DNA of 64,000 bases, taken from NCBI RefSeq assembly GCF_023667495.1, contig NZ_JAMOZL010000010.1, forward strand, positions 186,001 to 250,000. The letters are read 5' to 3'. The notes below the pieces were generated by a model, which worked only from the letters and a program-made list of their open reading frames with translations, was not told where the DNA came from and searched no databases. Source of the stretch: Dyadobacter sp. MSC1_007 (GTDB taxonomy: Bacteria > Bacteroidota > Bacteroidia > Cytophagales > Spirosomataceae). Positions 8,300-16,871 of this stretch are shown here, piece after piece; position 1 is the stretch's first letter; each line of letters opens with the position of its first letter. Position numbers and translations under genes: made by a program.

Positions 8300-9542
8300 T
8301 CGTGTCGGAAAGCATATTGACGGCCCTTGTAAACGTTTGTTTTTCCGCCTTGGATTTGGTGAGACTGATCGCTTGCTGGTAATGGTGGATGGCTTTCTCC
8401 CGATCCATTGCAGTGTACAGGTAAGCCAGAAGCGCATGGTAGTGGCCGTCGGAAGCAAGGTTCAGTTTTTCTGCTTCTTTTAAACCGGCTTCGTTTCCAT
8501 AGACTTTTGCGAAAGCGAACGTCCGGTTAAGGGCGGTAATGGACGAGTATTCCAACAAAATAAGCTGATTGTAAAGATGCAGGATCCGCGGCCACTTGGT
8601 AGCTTCATCGGTGGTAGTGTGCCAGTATGCGATTCCCGCTTCCAGGTGGTATTTCGAGGCTTCATCTCCTGAACAAGCAATGATCAGGTAATGGTGCCCG
8701 CGCTGGATGAGCTCCTGGTCCCACTGCGTTTTGTCCTGCTGTTCGTATAAAACGGTAGCGCCTGCGTCGTCGGACCTGGCTTGGAACCGCGAGCTTTGGT
8801 AACACATCAATGCAAGCAACGCCTCGGTATTTCGGTTATTGGTCAATGGGTTTTCTGTGAGCATCAGGGTTAGCCGCATGGCTTCGGAACAAAAGTCCTT
8901 CCGGATAAGATGATTACTTGATTTGGAAAAATAACCCTCATTAAAAAGAAGGTACAATGTTCGTAGCACAGCTTCCGTTCTGCCTGTGATGGCCGATTGT
9001 TCCAGGGAGTCTATCTTAAAATGATCTTTGCGCAATGCGTCGCGCGCACGTAGGAGCCTTTTTTTGATGGTTTCAGTTTTACTTAGAAATGCATTCGCTA
9101 TTTCTTCCACACTGAAACCGCACAGGATTTGCAATGCAAGACAGATTTGCGCTTCGGCGGGAATAGCCGGGCTGCAAACGGCAAAGATCATCGAAAGCGC
9201 GCTGTCGGCGATGTGTTCTTCTGTAAAATCAAACTCCGGTTCGGGTTCAAAACCGTCCTGTTGTATGGCTTTACTGACCTTATTATTGAAAATGCCGTCC
9301 CTTTTGAGATAGTCTTTGGTTTTGTTTCTAGCCACGGTATAAAGCCACCCGGTCGGATTATCGGGCAGCCCCTGGATTTTCCAGGTTTCGGTAGCTTTCA
9401 AAAACGTCTCACTGACGATATCTTCGGCGATTTCAAGTTGTTCCAACCCAAAATGACGGCAAAGTATCGCCGTCATTTTGGTATACTCCAAACGGAATAA
9501 TTGCGGTAGTACCTGATTGAGCCGTTCAGCAATTGGGTCCAT
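8292..9542 (-). CDS. ECF42-type RNA polymerase sigma factor with C-terminal helical extension
   Basis: The protein has 416 residues, twice the size of ordinary ECF factors. Sigma region 2 lies near residues 15-85 (DIVSETFLKA, PTGWLYTVARNKTKDYLKR) and region 4 near 125-185 (CGFSVEEIANAFLSKTETIKKRL). The C-terminal half is a helical, TPR-like domain (LYLLFNEGYF, ALLALMCYQSSRF, HALLAYLYTAMDREKAIHHY). This plan defines the ECF42 group, which has no classical anti-sigma factor and is genetically linked to YCII/DGPF proteins. Exactly such a gene lies 5 bp upstream in the same operon. The extension is thought to control activity. The trigger here is unknown. Confidence 0.88.
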   Translation of the reverse strand: MDPIAERLNQVLPQLFRLEYTKMTAILCRHFGLEQLEIAEDIVSETFLKATETWKIQGLPDNPTGWLYTVARNKTKDYLKRDGIFNNKVSKAIQQDGFEPEPEFDFTEEHIADSALSMIFAVCSPAIPAEAQICLALQILCGFSVEEIANAFLSKTETIKKRLLRARDALRKDHFKIDSLEQSAITGRTEAVLRTLYLLFNEGYFSKSSNHLIRKDFCSEAMRLTLMLTENPLTNNRNTEALLALMCYQSSRFQARSDDAGATVLYEQQDKTQWDQELIQRGHHYLIIACSGDEASKYHLEAGIAYWHTTTDEATKWPRILHLYNQLILLEYSSITALNRTFAFAKVYGNEAGLKEAEKLNLASDGHYHALLAYLYTAMDREKAIHHYQQAISLTKSKAEKQTFTRAVNMLSDTII

Positions 9543-9547
9543 TGCAT

Positions 9548-9883
9548 TTATTTACGTTGCACGATTTCCCTCACTTCGATATTTCCCCCCATTTTGAAAA
9601 TAGGGTTCGCTTTGGCGAGTTCAACGGCCTCGTCGATCGTATCGGTTTTCACGATCACATACCCACTGATAAACTCCTTGATCTCCGTATACGGCCCATC
9701 GGTCACGATATTGTTCGCGTAAACGGTCTTGGCGCTATCATTGGACAGGGTATTGCCCTTGTCTGCCAACTTGTTCTGGGCGGCGATTCCGGCAAGCCAG
9801 TTCATCCGTTCCTGGATTTGCTCAGGCGTTGGTTTGAGCTCACTCTGGCCGCTGAGCCTGAATATTAATGCGAATTCTTTCAT
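9548..9883 (-). CDS. YCII-related (DGPF) protein, partner of the ECF42 sigma factor
   Basis: This small soluble protein has 111 residues. The hallmark motif is VTDGPYTEIKEFISGYVIV (residues about 60-78), followed by the typical DEAVELAKANP helix near the C-terminus. YCII/DGPF proteins have a ferredoxin-like fold with a conserved His/Asp pair, and their substrates are mostly unknown. The gene precedes the ECF42 sigma factor with a 5-bp gap. This pairing is conserved across bacteria and suggests the sigma factor controls, or is controlled by, this protein. Confidence 0.88.
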   Translation of the reverse strand: MKEFALIFRLSGQSELKPTPEQIQERMNWLAGIAAQNKLADKGNTLSNDSAKTVYANNIVTDGPYTEIKEFISGYVIVKTDTIDEAVELAKANPIFKMGGNIEVREIVQRK

Positions 9884-9928
9884 GATTTTGAAAATTAGTT
9901 TGTCTCATGACGATCGGTTAATGGAAAT

Positions 9929-9957
9929 GGGGACAACGGGGATAAAGTTGTGTCCCC
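9929..9957. other. GC-rich hairpin in divergent intergenic region
   Basis: GGGGACAAC (9929-9937) can pair with GTTGTGTCCCC (9947-9957) with a 2-nt bulge, followed by CTTTT on the plus strand. It lies between the divergent YCII and OYE genes. It could be a weak terminator or a regulatory leader; I cannot decide. Confidence 0.35.
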
Positions 9958-10006
9958 GCTTTTAGGTTTCGACCGTCATCCGATCAAACCAATATTCTTA
10001 ATAAAG

Positions 10007-11092
10007 ATGAACACCGACAAATTATTTCAGCCATTTAGTTTAAAATCATTGCACACAAAAAACCGGTTCGTCATGTCGCCCATGACCCGATGCTGTTCTC
10101 CCGGCGGCGTACCAACCCGTGATGTCGCGCAGTATTACCGCAGAAGAGCGGAGGGCGACGCAGGTCTCATCATTACCGAAGGCACTGTGGTGGATCGTCC
10201 ATCCTCGGCAAATGACCCGAATGTGCCCCGGTTCTTCGGTGGCGAGGCGCTTGCGGGCTGGCAGCAGGTACTCGACGAGGTACACGAGGCGGGCTCGCAA
10301 ATGGCGCCGCAGCTGTGGCATGCGGGTATCCAGGAAGCACATGCGTCGGGGTGGCTACCCGAAATGCCTTTCGAAGGGCCGTCAAGCATCGGAAATGGCC
10401 GGGCGATGACCGATGCAGATATCGCTGACACGATCCGCGCATTCGGAGAGGCCGCGCTGAATGCAAAGCACATGGGATTCAATTGTGTCGAAGTCCAGGG
10501 CGCGCACGGCTACCTGATCGACCAGTTTTTCTGGCCGGATACTAATTTGAGGACTGACTTTTTTGGAGGAAAAAGCCTTGCGGAGCGGGCGAGATTTGCC
10601 GTTGAAATTATAAAGGAAATACGCAGGCGGGTTGGCGATGATTTTACATTGATGATGCGGGTGTCGCAATGGCGGTTTTCGGATTACAATGCCCAACTGG
10701 CCCAAACGCCTCAGGAAGCAGAAGCGTGGCTCACACCGCTGGCAGAGGTGGGCGTCGATATTTTTCATTGTTCGACGCGGTGTTTCTGGAAGCCGGAGTT
10801 TGCCGGTTCCGATCTCAACTTCGCAGGCTGGGCTAAAAAGATCACCGGCAAAGCCACCATTACAGTCGGCTCGGTGGGTTTGAAGGCGGATATCACCAGC
10901 CTGTATCGGGGCGAAGGTTCCGAGGCATCGCCTTTGGACGACCTTGTGCGCCGCATGGAAAACGACGAGTTCGACCTGGTCGCAGTAGGCAGGTCGTTGC
11001 TGGCCGATCCTCATTGGGTCCGGAAAGTAAAGGAAGGTAGGTTTGACGAAATGCAGGGTTTTAACAAGGAAGCATTGTACACGCTCGTTTAG
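10007..11092 (+). CDS. NADH:flavin oxidoreductase / old yellow enzyme family
   Basis: The protein has 361 residues from the start MNTDKLFQPFSL. The frame is open from 9950, but the upstream residues are not family-like. It has an FMN-binding TIM barrel with the order usual for OYE: RFVMSPMTRCCS near the N-terminus, QLWHAG near residue 105, QGAHGYLIDQFFWPDTNLRTD near 165-185 and DLVAVGRSLLADPHWV near the C-terminus. OYE enzymes reduce activated C=C bonds of enones or nitro compounds using NAD(P)H. The natural substrate here cannot be told. The gene stands alone, divergent from the sigma-factor operon. Confidence 0.88.
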   Translation: MNTDKLFQPFSLKSLHTKNRFVMSPMTRCCSPGGVPTRDVAQYYRRRAEGDAGLIITEGTVVDRPSSANDPNVPRFFGGEALAGWQQVLDEVHEAGSQMAPQLWHAGIQEAHASGWLPEMPFEGPSSIGNGRAMTDADIADTIRAFGEAALNAKHMGFNCVEVQGAHGYLIDQFFWPDTNLRTDFFGGKSLAERARFAVEIIKEIRRRVGDDFTLMMRVSQWRFSDYNAQLAQTPQEAEAWLTPLAEVGVDIFHCSTRCFWKPEFAGSDLNFAGWAKKITGKATITVGSVGLKADITSLYRGEGSEASPLDDLVRRMENDEFDLVAVGRSLLADPHWVRKVKEGRFDEMQGFNKEALYTLV

Positions 11093-11218
11093 CAAGGGTG
11101 CGGTTCATGCGAGCTATCGGTCGGGCTTGCCGGGTACAGTTTAGCATTCTTTTACTATTTTTGGGCACCATCAAAAATCCTGGCTCTGCTGGGCCCGGCC
11201 AGCTTTTTACTTTGCCTT

Positions 11219-12379
11219 ATGAATGTTTTAATATATAATCAGTCATTTTTTGCGATCAGTGAAACCTTTGTTCACCGGCAGGTGCTGGGCCTATCGCGGC
11301 ATCACCAGGTAACGATGCTCGCTTATCGCTTTGAAAACCAGGACAGGTTTCCGGTAGACGTCGCCAAAGTGCCATTAAGGCCTTACCGGAACATATTGGA
11401 TATGCTGATCACTAAGGTATTACGAAAATTGTCCGGGCAGCACTACGGCATGAGCTTCCTGAACCAGCGGTTTGTATCGCAGTTGATCAAAGAAAACAAA
11501 ATAGACCTGATCCATGCCCATTTCGGTCCTTCCGGGATCGATATTCTGCCCGTTGCCAGACAATTGAATGTACCTGTGGTGGCAAGCTTTCACGGAATTG
11601 ATGCAGCTCCCGCAATGCTCGACAATAAAGAATACGAGCGAAAAGTGCAGGATTTGATCTCTTATGCGAGCGCAGTAATCATCGTCAGTCCGCATTTTAA
11701 GGACACATTGAAGCTGGATAAACACGCTTCAAAAGTACACCTGATACCGTACGGCATTGATGAGCAGAAGTTCAAGCCACGAACTGGCATTACGTCGCGG
11801 GCTCATGGAAAAGTTATTATACAGCACGTTGGCAGACTCGTGCCAAAGAAGGGTGTACCTGATCTGATCCGGGTTTTCGGCAAGCTTTCTGAAAAATATG
11901 ATGATATAGAATTGAGGATCATCGGTGATGGTCCTGAGATGGAAATGTGCAAAGTACTAATTGCCGATCTCCATTTGAGCGAAAAGGTCCTGCTGCTAGG
12001 CTCGCAGCCGCATGATGCTGTAAGCGAAAAAATGCATGACGCGGATATTTATGTGCTCAACAGCAGAATAGACGATAAAGGCGATATGGAAGGGCTTCCC
12101 AATTCGATCCTGGAAGCGATGAGCATGGAAAAGGCGGTAGTCTCGACCTACCACGCGGGCATTCCGCAGGCAATCCAGAACGGTGAGAATGGATTATTGG
12201 TAAACGAAAAGGACAATGATGGACTGTTTGCAGCATTGGAATCGCTGATCGGGAACGGGCCATTACGGCACAGATTGGGCGTTGCGGCGCGGAAGACAGT
12301 CGTCTCAAAGTTCAGCGCCGCTTCGATGGAAGCGAGTATTCAAGCTGTTGTGGCTCAAATACCTGTGCACGGCCGGTGA
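11219..12379 (+). CDS. Glycosyltransferase family 4 (GT-B fold)
   Basis: The protein has 386 residues. The N-terminal half has the polysaccharide-type opening NQSFFAISETFVHRQV and LIHAHFGPSGIDILPVA. The C-terminal half has the nucleotide-sugar domain: QHVGRLVPKKGVPDLI, LRIIGDGPEM and the acceptor-retaining motif EGLPNSILEAM with the conserved glutamates. It probably moves a sugar from a nucleotide donor to a lipid-linked or exopolysaccharide acceptor in the cytoplasm. It is not next to other polysaccharide genes, so its pathway is open. The 125-bp upstream gap contains a TATTTTTG -7-like element but no matching -33 element at the usual distance. Confidence 0.85.
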   Translation: MNVLIYNQSFFAISETFVHRQVLGLSRHHQVTMLAYRFENQDRFPVDVAKVPLRPYRNILDMLITKVLRKLSGQHYGMSFLNQRFVSQLIKENKIDLIHAHFGPSGIDILPVARQLNVPVVASFHGIDAAPAMLDNKEYERKVQDLISYASAVIIVSPHFKDTLKLDKHASKVHLIPYGIDEQKFKPRTGITSRAHGKVIIQHVGRLVPKKGVPDLIRVFGKLSEKYDDIELRIIGDGPEMEMCKVLIADLHLSEKVLLLGSQPHDAVSEKMHDADIYVLNSRIDDKGDMEGLPNSILEAMSMEKAVVSTYHAGIPQAIQNGENGLLVNEKDNDGLFAALESLIGNGPLRHRLGVAARKTVVSKFSAASMEASIQAVVAQIPVHGR

Positions 12380-12499
12380 GCGGTTTACAGGGGAGGAAGT
12401 AGAAAATTTCATGATAATCGTTCAAAAAATTACTTGAATATTTCTACAAATGCTATATTCGTAAACTGAAACCTCCTCTAAATAAATCGAACGCCCATT

Positions 12500-12934
12500 A
12501 TGACACTTGAAGCAATAAGGAATGAGATAATCCTTAAAACAGAGCGTAAAATCCAGGAAATGCGGACCCGCAGTATCATTGTGCCCAGGGGACCAATAGC
12601 TATGTGCCAGCTTTGCGATCAACTTTCACAGGAAATTTATGACTTCGCTGTCGACCAGGCCATCAAAACGGCCGATCGAACACATTCCCGATACAGCGCA
12701 GCCACACTTTTAGGTTTTCTGGAAGCAGACCTTTTTGCATTGACCAACGGTGCCATCGATATTCTTCTGGCCGGTCACGCTATTAACAGCCCGAGGTTCG
12801 CACCTGTCGGCTCGCTGGTCCATTCAGGCAGCAGGCCGGTCTTTGCCAATCCAGGCCGTATCTTTTCTTTAAGACCGATCCAGATGTTATTCGATTGGGT
12901 CAAAGGATGGAGGCTTACCCGGCAATTGGGATAA
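12500..12934 (+). CDS. Hypothetical protein
   Basis: The protein has 144 residues with no recognised family. The N-terminal third is helical and charged (LEAIRNEIILKTERKIQEM), then there is MCQLCDQLSQEI with a CxxC pair. The middle is alanine-rich (RYSAATLLGFLEADLFAL). The C-terminus is basic with RPIQMLFDWVKGWRL. There is no signal peptide and no convincing membrane span. It is the sole gene between the glycosyltransferase and the ankyrin gene. TTG at 12434 followed by TATATTCG resembles a promoter with one mismatch in the -7 element. Coding potential is likely because the codon use matches its neighbours. Confidence 0.55.
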   Translation: MTLEAIRNEIILKTERKIQEMRTRSIIVPRGPIAMCQLCDQLSQEIYDFAVDQAIKTADRTHSRYSAATLLGFLEADLFALTNGAIDILLAGHAINSPRFAPVGSLVHSGSRPVFANPGRIFSLRPIQMLFDWVKGWRLTRQLG

Positions 12935-13006
12935 TCGTCCTGCTCTTTAATTGGCACGTTATTTTTGCTGCATTCGCAGATGTGATGCCAATTTTAATAA
13001 AGCGTA

Positions 13007-13483
13007 ATGGGGAATTTGAACAATATTACCATGCATGCGGCCCGTCTGGGCGAGATCGAGGTGCTTAAAGAATTGATAGACCGGAAGGCAGATATCAATT
13101 TCCAGGATGAAAAAGGGTATACGCCGTTGATCATCGCATGCTATAACAACCGCTATGAAGCGGCCCAGCTGCTACTCGAATCCGGCGCTGACGTGAATGC
13201 GGCTGATTTTGGAGGTAACACGGCGTTGATGGGAGTCAGTTTCAAAGGCTTTCCCGACATAGCCGAACTTTTGATCAGCCACGGTGCAGACCTCGATATG
13301 CAGCACGGCAACGGTGGGACGGCATTGATGTTCGCCGCGATGTTTGGCAGAAATGACGTTCTTAAAATACTGCTCGATAAAGGTGCAAACCCGCACATTC
13401 TCGATGCACGCGGACAGTCCGCAGGAGATATTGCCATCCAGCAAGGCAACGACAAGGCTGTTGAGCTGCTTGGATACGCTTAA
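13007..13483 (+). CDS. Ankyrin-repeat protein, convergent with catalase
   Basis: This soluble protein has 158 residues and consists of about four to five ankyrin repeats of 33 residues: NITMHAARLGEIEVLKELID, GYTPLIIACYNNRYEAAQLL, GNTALMGVSFKGFPDIAELL, GGTALMFAAMFGRNDVLKIL and a final degenerate unit. Ankyrin repeats are protein-binding scaffolds. In Pseudomonas an ankyrin protein (AnkB) is encoded beside a catalase and supports its activity. Here the catalase gene is convergent and separated by a shared terminator, so the link is suggestive only. Confidence 0.88.
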   Translation: MGNLNNITMHAARLGEIEVLKELIDRKADINFQDEKGYTPLIIACYNNRYEAAQLLLESGADVNAADFGGNTALMGVSFKGFPDIAELLISHGADLDMQHGNGGTALMFAAMFGRNDVLKILLDKGANPHILDARGQSAGDIAIQQGNDKAVELLGYA

Positions 13484-13526
13484 AAAACAAACCTAACTAA
13501 ATCGAATTTAAGTAAGACCCAAAGAA

Positions 13527-13559
13527 AACAGCCTCATTACCAATGGTATTGAGGCTGTT
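13527..13559. terminator. Bidirectional Rho-independent terminator
   Basis: Arms AACAGCCTCATTACC (13527-13541) and GGTATTGAGGCTGTT (13545-13559) pair over 15 positions with one mismatch. A-rich sequence precedes and T-rich sequence follows, so it can serve both the ankyrin gene (+) and katE (-). Confidence 0.8.
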
Positions 13560-13587
13560 CTTTGTTTATTGTATTGTATTCAAATGG

Positions 13588-15780
13588 TTAAGCGGGGATT
13601 CTTCGCTGCGTTTCCCTCTCCCAAAACCTGTGCTGCGCAATGGCCATAATAAACTGTCTTGCCAGGTTTTTGGCATCGTCACTGATCACTACCCCATTGA
13701 TCAAAACCGATTTGTCCGAAAAATCTTCCGGAAGCTTTTTACTGAAATAGGTGGATTCCAACACCTGCATCGCACCGGCATCGGCCGCGATGGCTTTACA
13801 GTGTTTAAATGCTTCATTCAGAAAATGTACGGCGTTCGCTTCGGCTTCAACGGTTGCTACGCTGTTCGTGCCGCCGGGAACATAAACCGCATCATACAGT
13901 ACCGACGCGGCCGTCAGGAAGCTGTGATTGACCGGTATCTCCTCGCTGGTTTCGGACAGAATGAAGTTGAGCCGCGGGGCGATAATTTCTACCATAGCCC
14001 CGGCGCCTTCCAATGCAGTTTTTACGGTCATGAACGAAGCCCCGTCGACGCCGTCGGCAGCAAGGAAAGCGATCTTGCGCGACTTAATGCTATCCTTAGG
14101 ACTGTTGGCCATGCTCAACGCAGGCGACATTGTAAGCGAACCTTCGACCACAATCGGATCATAATCTGCCGGGTCGGCGTCTGCCGGAACGCTGCGGTTC
14201 ATGGGCAGTTCGGGATCCTGCGGTATGGACAGCCGGAGCGCAAAGGCAACTTCCGAAGCAAGTCCTTTGTCCACCATCGACAGGATGCCGAGCATGCGCT
14301 TGCGTACTTCCACGGACTGTACCTTACCAAGCTCAAAGCTGAAAGCCTCGATCAAATGGTTCTTTTCGGGTTCCGACTGGCTATTGAAAAACAGCCGCGC
14401 CTGGCTGAAATGGTCGAGGAAACTCTTGCTCCGCGCCCTTACCTTCCTGGCATCGATCCGTTCAGGGTAAGAAGCATATCCGCCTTCCGAAACTTTCGCT
14501 TGAAGTGGGAATCCGTCACCGAGGGAATTGGGGCCGTAGCTCACCTTTCCTTTATTGATCGTTTGCCGCATATAGCCATCCCGCTGGTTGTTATGAACCG
14601 GGACAATGGGCCTGTTAATAGGTATCTCCTGAAAATTCGGCCCTCCAAGGCGGATCAGCTGGGTATCGGTGTATGAAAACAACCTTCCCTGCAACAGCGG
14701 ATCGTTGGTGAAATCGATGCCCGGCACCACGTGCCCAATGTGGAACGCGGACTGTTCCGTTTCCGCGAAAAAGTTTTCCGGGTTCCGGTTAAGCGTCAAT
14801 TTGCCGACGCGGCGGACTGGTACGAGTTCTTCGGGGATTATTTTGGTAGGATCAAGCAGGTCGAACTCGAATTTGAACTCATCTTCTTCCGGTACGATCT
14901 GAAGGCCAAGTTCCCATTCAGGGAAATTGCCGCTTTCGATAGCGTCCCAAAGGTCCCTGCGATGAAAATCAGGGTCTTTTCCGGAGATATTCTGGGCCTC
15001 GTCCCAGGCAACCGAATGCACACCTAAGAGCGGCTTCCAATGGAACTTCACGAAACTGCTTACACCTTTGTCGTTGATGAGACGGAAAGTATGTACGCCA
15101 AAACCTTCCATCATCCGGTAGCTGCGCGGGATAGCCCGGTCGCTCATGAGCCACATGATCATGTGCGCCGACTCTGGCATTACCGATATAAAATCCCAGA
15201 ACGTATCATGGGCGGAAGCCGCCTGCGGGATCTCATTGTCAGGCTCCGGCTTCACGGCATGTACCAGATCGGGAAACTTGATCGCATCCTGGATGAAAAA
15301 TACCGGCATATTGTTGCCGACAAGGTCGAAATTGCCTTCTTGAGTATAAAACTTAACCGCAAACCCTCTTACATCCCTCGCAAGATCAGTGGAGCCGCGG
15401 GATCCGGCCACTGTCGAAAATCGCACAAAAACCGGTGTTTCGATGGAAGTGTCGTTCAGGAATTGTGCCTTTGTAAACTCGGCCAGCGGTTCATAAACCT
15501 TAAATACACCGTGTGCGCCCGAACCCCGTGCATGCACAACGCGCTCTGGAATGCGCTCGTGGTCAAAATGCGTGATCTTTTCGCGGAGAATAAAATCTTC
15601 CAGCAAAGTAGCACCGCGGTCGCCGGCTTTCAATGAGTTCTGGTCGTCGTTGATGCGGACGCCGGTATTGGTATTCATCAGCTCATTAGCCGAATCTTCC
15701 GTAAAAGGTTCAAGATTACGGATCTTATCATTTTCCGGTTGTTCAACCGAAGGATCCTGCTGTGCTTTTCGTTTCGCCAT
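13588..15780 (-). CDS. katE: Large-subunit catalase, HPII type
   Basis: The protein has 730 residues, close to the 753 of E. coli HPII. The haem catalase core contains the distal histidine in RVVHARGSGAHG, the asparagine in LVGNNMPVFFIQDAIKFPD and the proximal tyrosine region in RLFSYTDTQLIRLG. The C-terminal 150 residues (RKIAFLAADGVDGASFMTV, VYVPGGTNSV, KAIAADAGAMQVLE) form the flavodoxin/DJ-1-like domain that marks clade-2 large catalases. It turns hydrogen peroxide into water and oxygen in the cytoplasm. A gene for a small membrane-like protein lies 52 bp upstream on the same strand and may be cotranscribed. Confidence 0.95.
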   Translation of the reverse strand: MAKRKAQQDPSVEQPENDKIRNLEPFTEDSANELMNTNTGVRINDDQNSLKAGDRGATLLEDFILREKITHFDHERIPERVVHARGSGAHGVFKVYEPLAEFTKAQFLNDTSIETPVFVRFSTVAGSRGSTDLARDVRGFAVKFYTQEGNFDLVGNNMPVFFIQDAIKFPDLVHAVKPEPDNEIPQAASAHDTFWDFISVMPESAHMIMWLMSDRAIPRSYRMMEGFGVHTFRLINDKGVSSFVKFHWKPLLGVHSVAWDEAQNISGKDPDFHRRDLWDAIESGNFPEWELGLQIVPEEDEFKFEFDLLDPTKIIPEELVPVRRVGKLTLNRNPENFFAETEQSAFHIGHVVPGIDFTNDPLLQGRLFSYTDTQLIRLGGPNFQEIPINRPIVPVHNNQRDGYMRQTINKGKVSYGPNSLGDGFPLQAKVSEGGYASYPERIDARKVRARSKSFLDHFSQARLFFNSQSEPEKNHLIEAFSFELGKVQSVEVRKRMLGILSMVDKGLASEVAFALRLSIPQDPELPMNRSVPADADPADYDPIVVEGSLTMSPALSMANSPKDSIKSRKIAFLAADGVDGASFMTVKTALEGAGAMVEIIAPRLNFILSETSEEIPVNHSFLTAASVLYDAVYVPGGTNSVATVEAEANAVHFLNEAFKHCKAIAADAGAMQVLESTYFSKKLPEDFSDKSVLINGVVISDDAKNLARQFIMAIAQHRFWERETQRRIPA

Positions 15781-15798
15781 AGTGATTTGGATTTAGTG

Positions 15799-15819
15799 GG
15801 CCAGGCGTTGTACCTGGCC
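15799..15819. other. Hairpin in katE leader
   Basis: GGCCAGG (15799-15805), a 7-nt loop, and CCTGGCC (15813-15819) form a perfect stem between the 145-residue gene and katE. There is no U tract, so it may be an mRNA-processing or attenuating hairpin instead of a true terminator. Confidence 0.4.
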
Positions 15820-15832
15820 ATGCCGATGATGT

Positions 15833-16270
15833 TTATTTGAGATTTTTAATGACCAGGGCCGCCGCGATTCCGCCAAGGAGGTACCACGCCACGGTCATGA
15901 TTTTCGTTTCATCTGTTTTGCTGATTGGATGGCTGTTGAGACCGAGCGGTTTAGCCAGGCCAATCGCGCCTAATCCGGCCATGAGCCCAAAGCCGGCGCC
16001 GCGCAGCACCACATTTTCGTTGTCGCCTTTGCCGATCATCGCATAGTATCCGGCGTTGCTCGCCAGATCCGCTGCCAGCGTGGTTAATGCTAATTTTTTG
16101 CCGCTGGGAGCTTCCGCGCCAGTCGCTTCGATTGTTTTGGCCATCGCCTCTTCACCAACCAGATTGATTTTTGGCGCCTTGTTGGAAAGGCGTTTCGCAC
16201 CTTCATGCACGAGATTCAATACGACTGCCCCGGTGATCCCACCGATGATATTTCTGACTTCTGGTTTCAT
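15833..16270 (-). CDS. Hypothetical membrane-associated protein
   Basis: The protein has 145 residues from the start MKPEVRNIIGGITGA; a longer frame reaches 16420, but that extension is rich in Cys/Arg and looks non-coding. There are three or four moderately hydrophobic, glycine- and alanine-rich helices: NIIGGITGAVVLNLVHEGAK, TTLAADLASNAGYYAMIG, FGLMAGLGAIGLAKPLG and VAWYLLGGIAAALVIKNL. It is probably a small inner-membrane protein. No family was recognised. Placement just upstream of katE suggests a stress-related role, by inference only. Confidence 0.6.
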   Translation of the reverse strand: MKPEVRNIIGGITGAVVLNLVHEGAKRLSNKAPKINLVGEEAMAKTIEATGAEAPSGKKLALTTLAADLASNAGYYAMIGKGDNENVVLRGAGFGLMAGLGAIGLAKPLGLNSHPISKTDETKIMTVAWYLLGGIAAALVIKNLK

Positions 16271-16415
16271 AGTTGTGTAGTTTGAGACTTCCCTAAATAC
16301 CGGGGGCAGACTCAAAAAATCAAGCCAAATACGCCGAATGAAACATATGGCGCGTAGCACGAGGGCGGGGAGACAGGAGCATCCTCCCCCGCAGCAGTAT
16401 CCGGGGAGAGTTCGC

Positions 16416-16444
16416 CCCACATCCCTCGTTTCCCGGAATGTGGG
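16416..16444 (-). other. Hairpin downstream of response regulator
   Basis: CCCACAT (16416-16422) and ATGTGGG (16438-16444) form a 7-bp stem about 20 nt after the receiver-gene stop on the minus strand. It lacks a clear U tract, so it is only a possible terminator. The rest of the 190-bp gap is GC-rich and shows no ORF. Confidence 0.3.
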
Positions 16445-16463
16445 AACGCAATAATTAAGAGAG

Positions 16464-16871
16464 CTATTTGGCAGGAAGCTTTTCGAGGCGCTGGTAGAGA
16501 TCGTTTACGTAGCCGGAATAGTCGATAAAGATATCAGGCTTGACGAGGTAATCCGTGGCTCCCATGGCGAGGCATTTTTCCCTGATCGAATTCATCGGGG
16601 AAGTCGAAGTGATGATCACAGGGATATTTGAAAATGCAGCATTGGAATTGATGGCATGCAGGATATCGTACCCGTTTTTGCCGGGCATATTCAGGTCGGA
16701 AAGGATCATGTCGGGGAGGGATTGCGGGTGGCCTTCAAGCCATTCCAGCAGGGTGTCCCCATTGGAATACTGGCCCATGATTTCGAACTTGCCGGAAGTC
16801 CGCATTTCTTCACTCATAAAAAAGCGCTCGTCTTCATCATTTTCCACGATTACGATATTGTACGTCTTCAT
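16464..16871 (-). CDS. Stand-alone response-regulator receiver protein
   Basis: The protein has 135 residues from the start MKTYNIVIVENDEDERFF; upstream in-frame codons lie inside the kinase gene. It is a single receiver domain: acidic pocket in ENDEDE, phospho-acceptor aspartate in MILSDLNMPGKNG, conserved serine or threonine in VIITSTSP and lysine in YLVKPDIF. There is no output domain. Its start codon overlaps the stop of the three-PAS histidine kinase as ATGA, so the two are translationally coupled and form a cognate pair. It probably passes phosphate on, or acts by binding a partner protein. Confidence 0.92.
   Translation of the reverse strand: MKTYNIVIVENDEDERFFMSEEMRTSGKFEIMGQYSNGDTLLEWLEGHPQSLPDMILSDLNMPGKNGYDILHAINSNAAFSNIPVIITSTSPMNSIREKCLAMGATDYLVKPDIFIDYSGYVNDLYQRLEKLPAK

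Noticed and set aside
10135..10482. Several minus-strand ORFs opposite the OYE gene
   Set aside because: All are overlapping shadows with high Ser/Arg/Pro content; the OYE motifs are on the plus strand.
13543..14676. 377-residue plus-strand ORF opposite katE
   Set aside because: The catalase motifs on the minus strand are unambiguous; the plus frame begins inside the terminator and has no family features.
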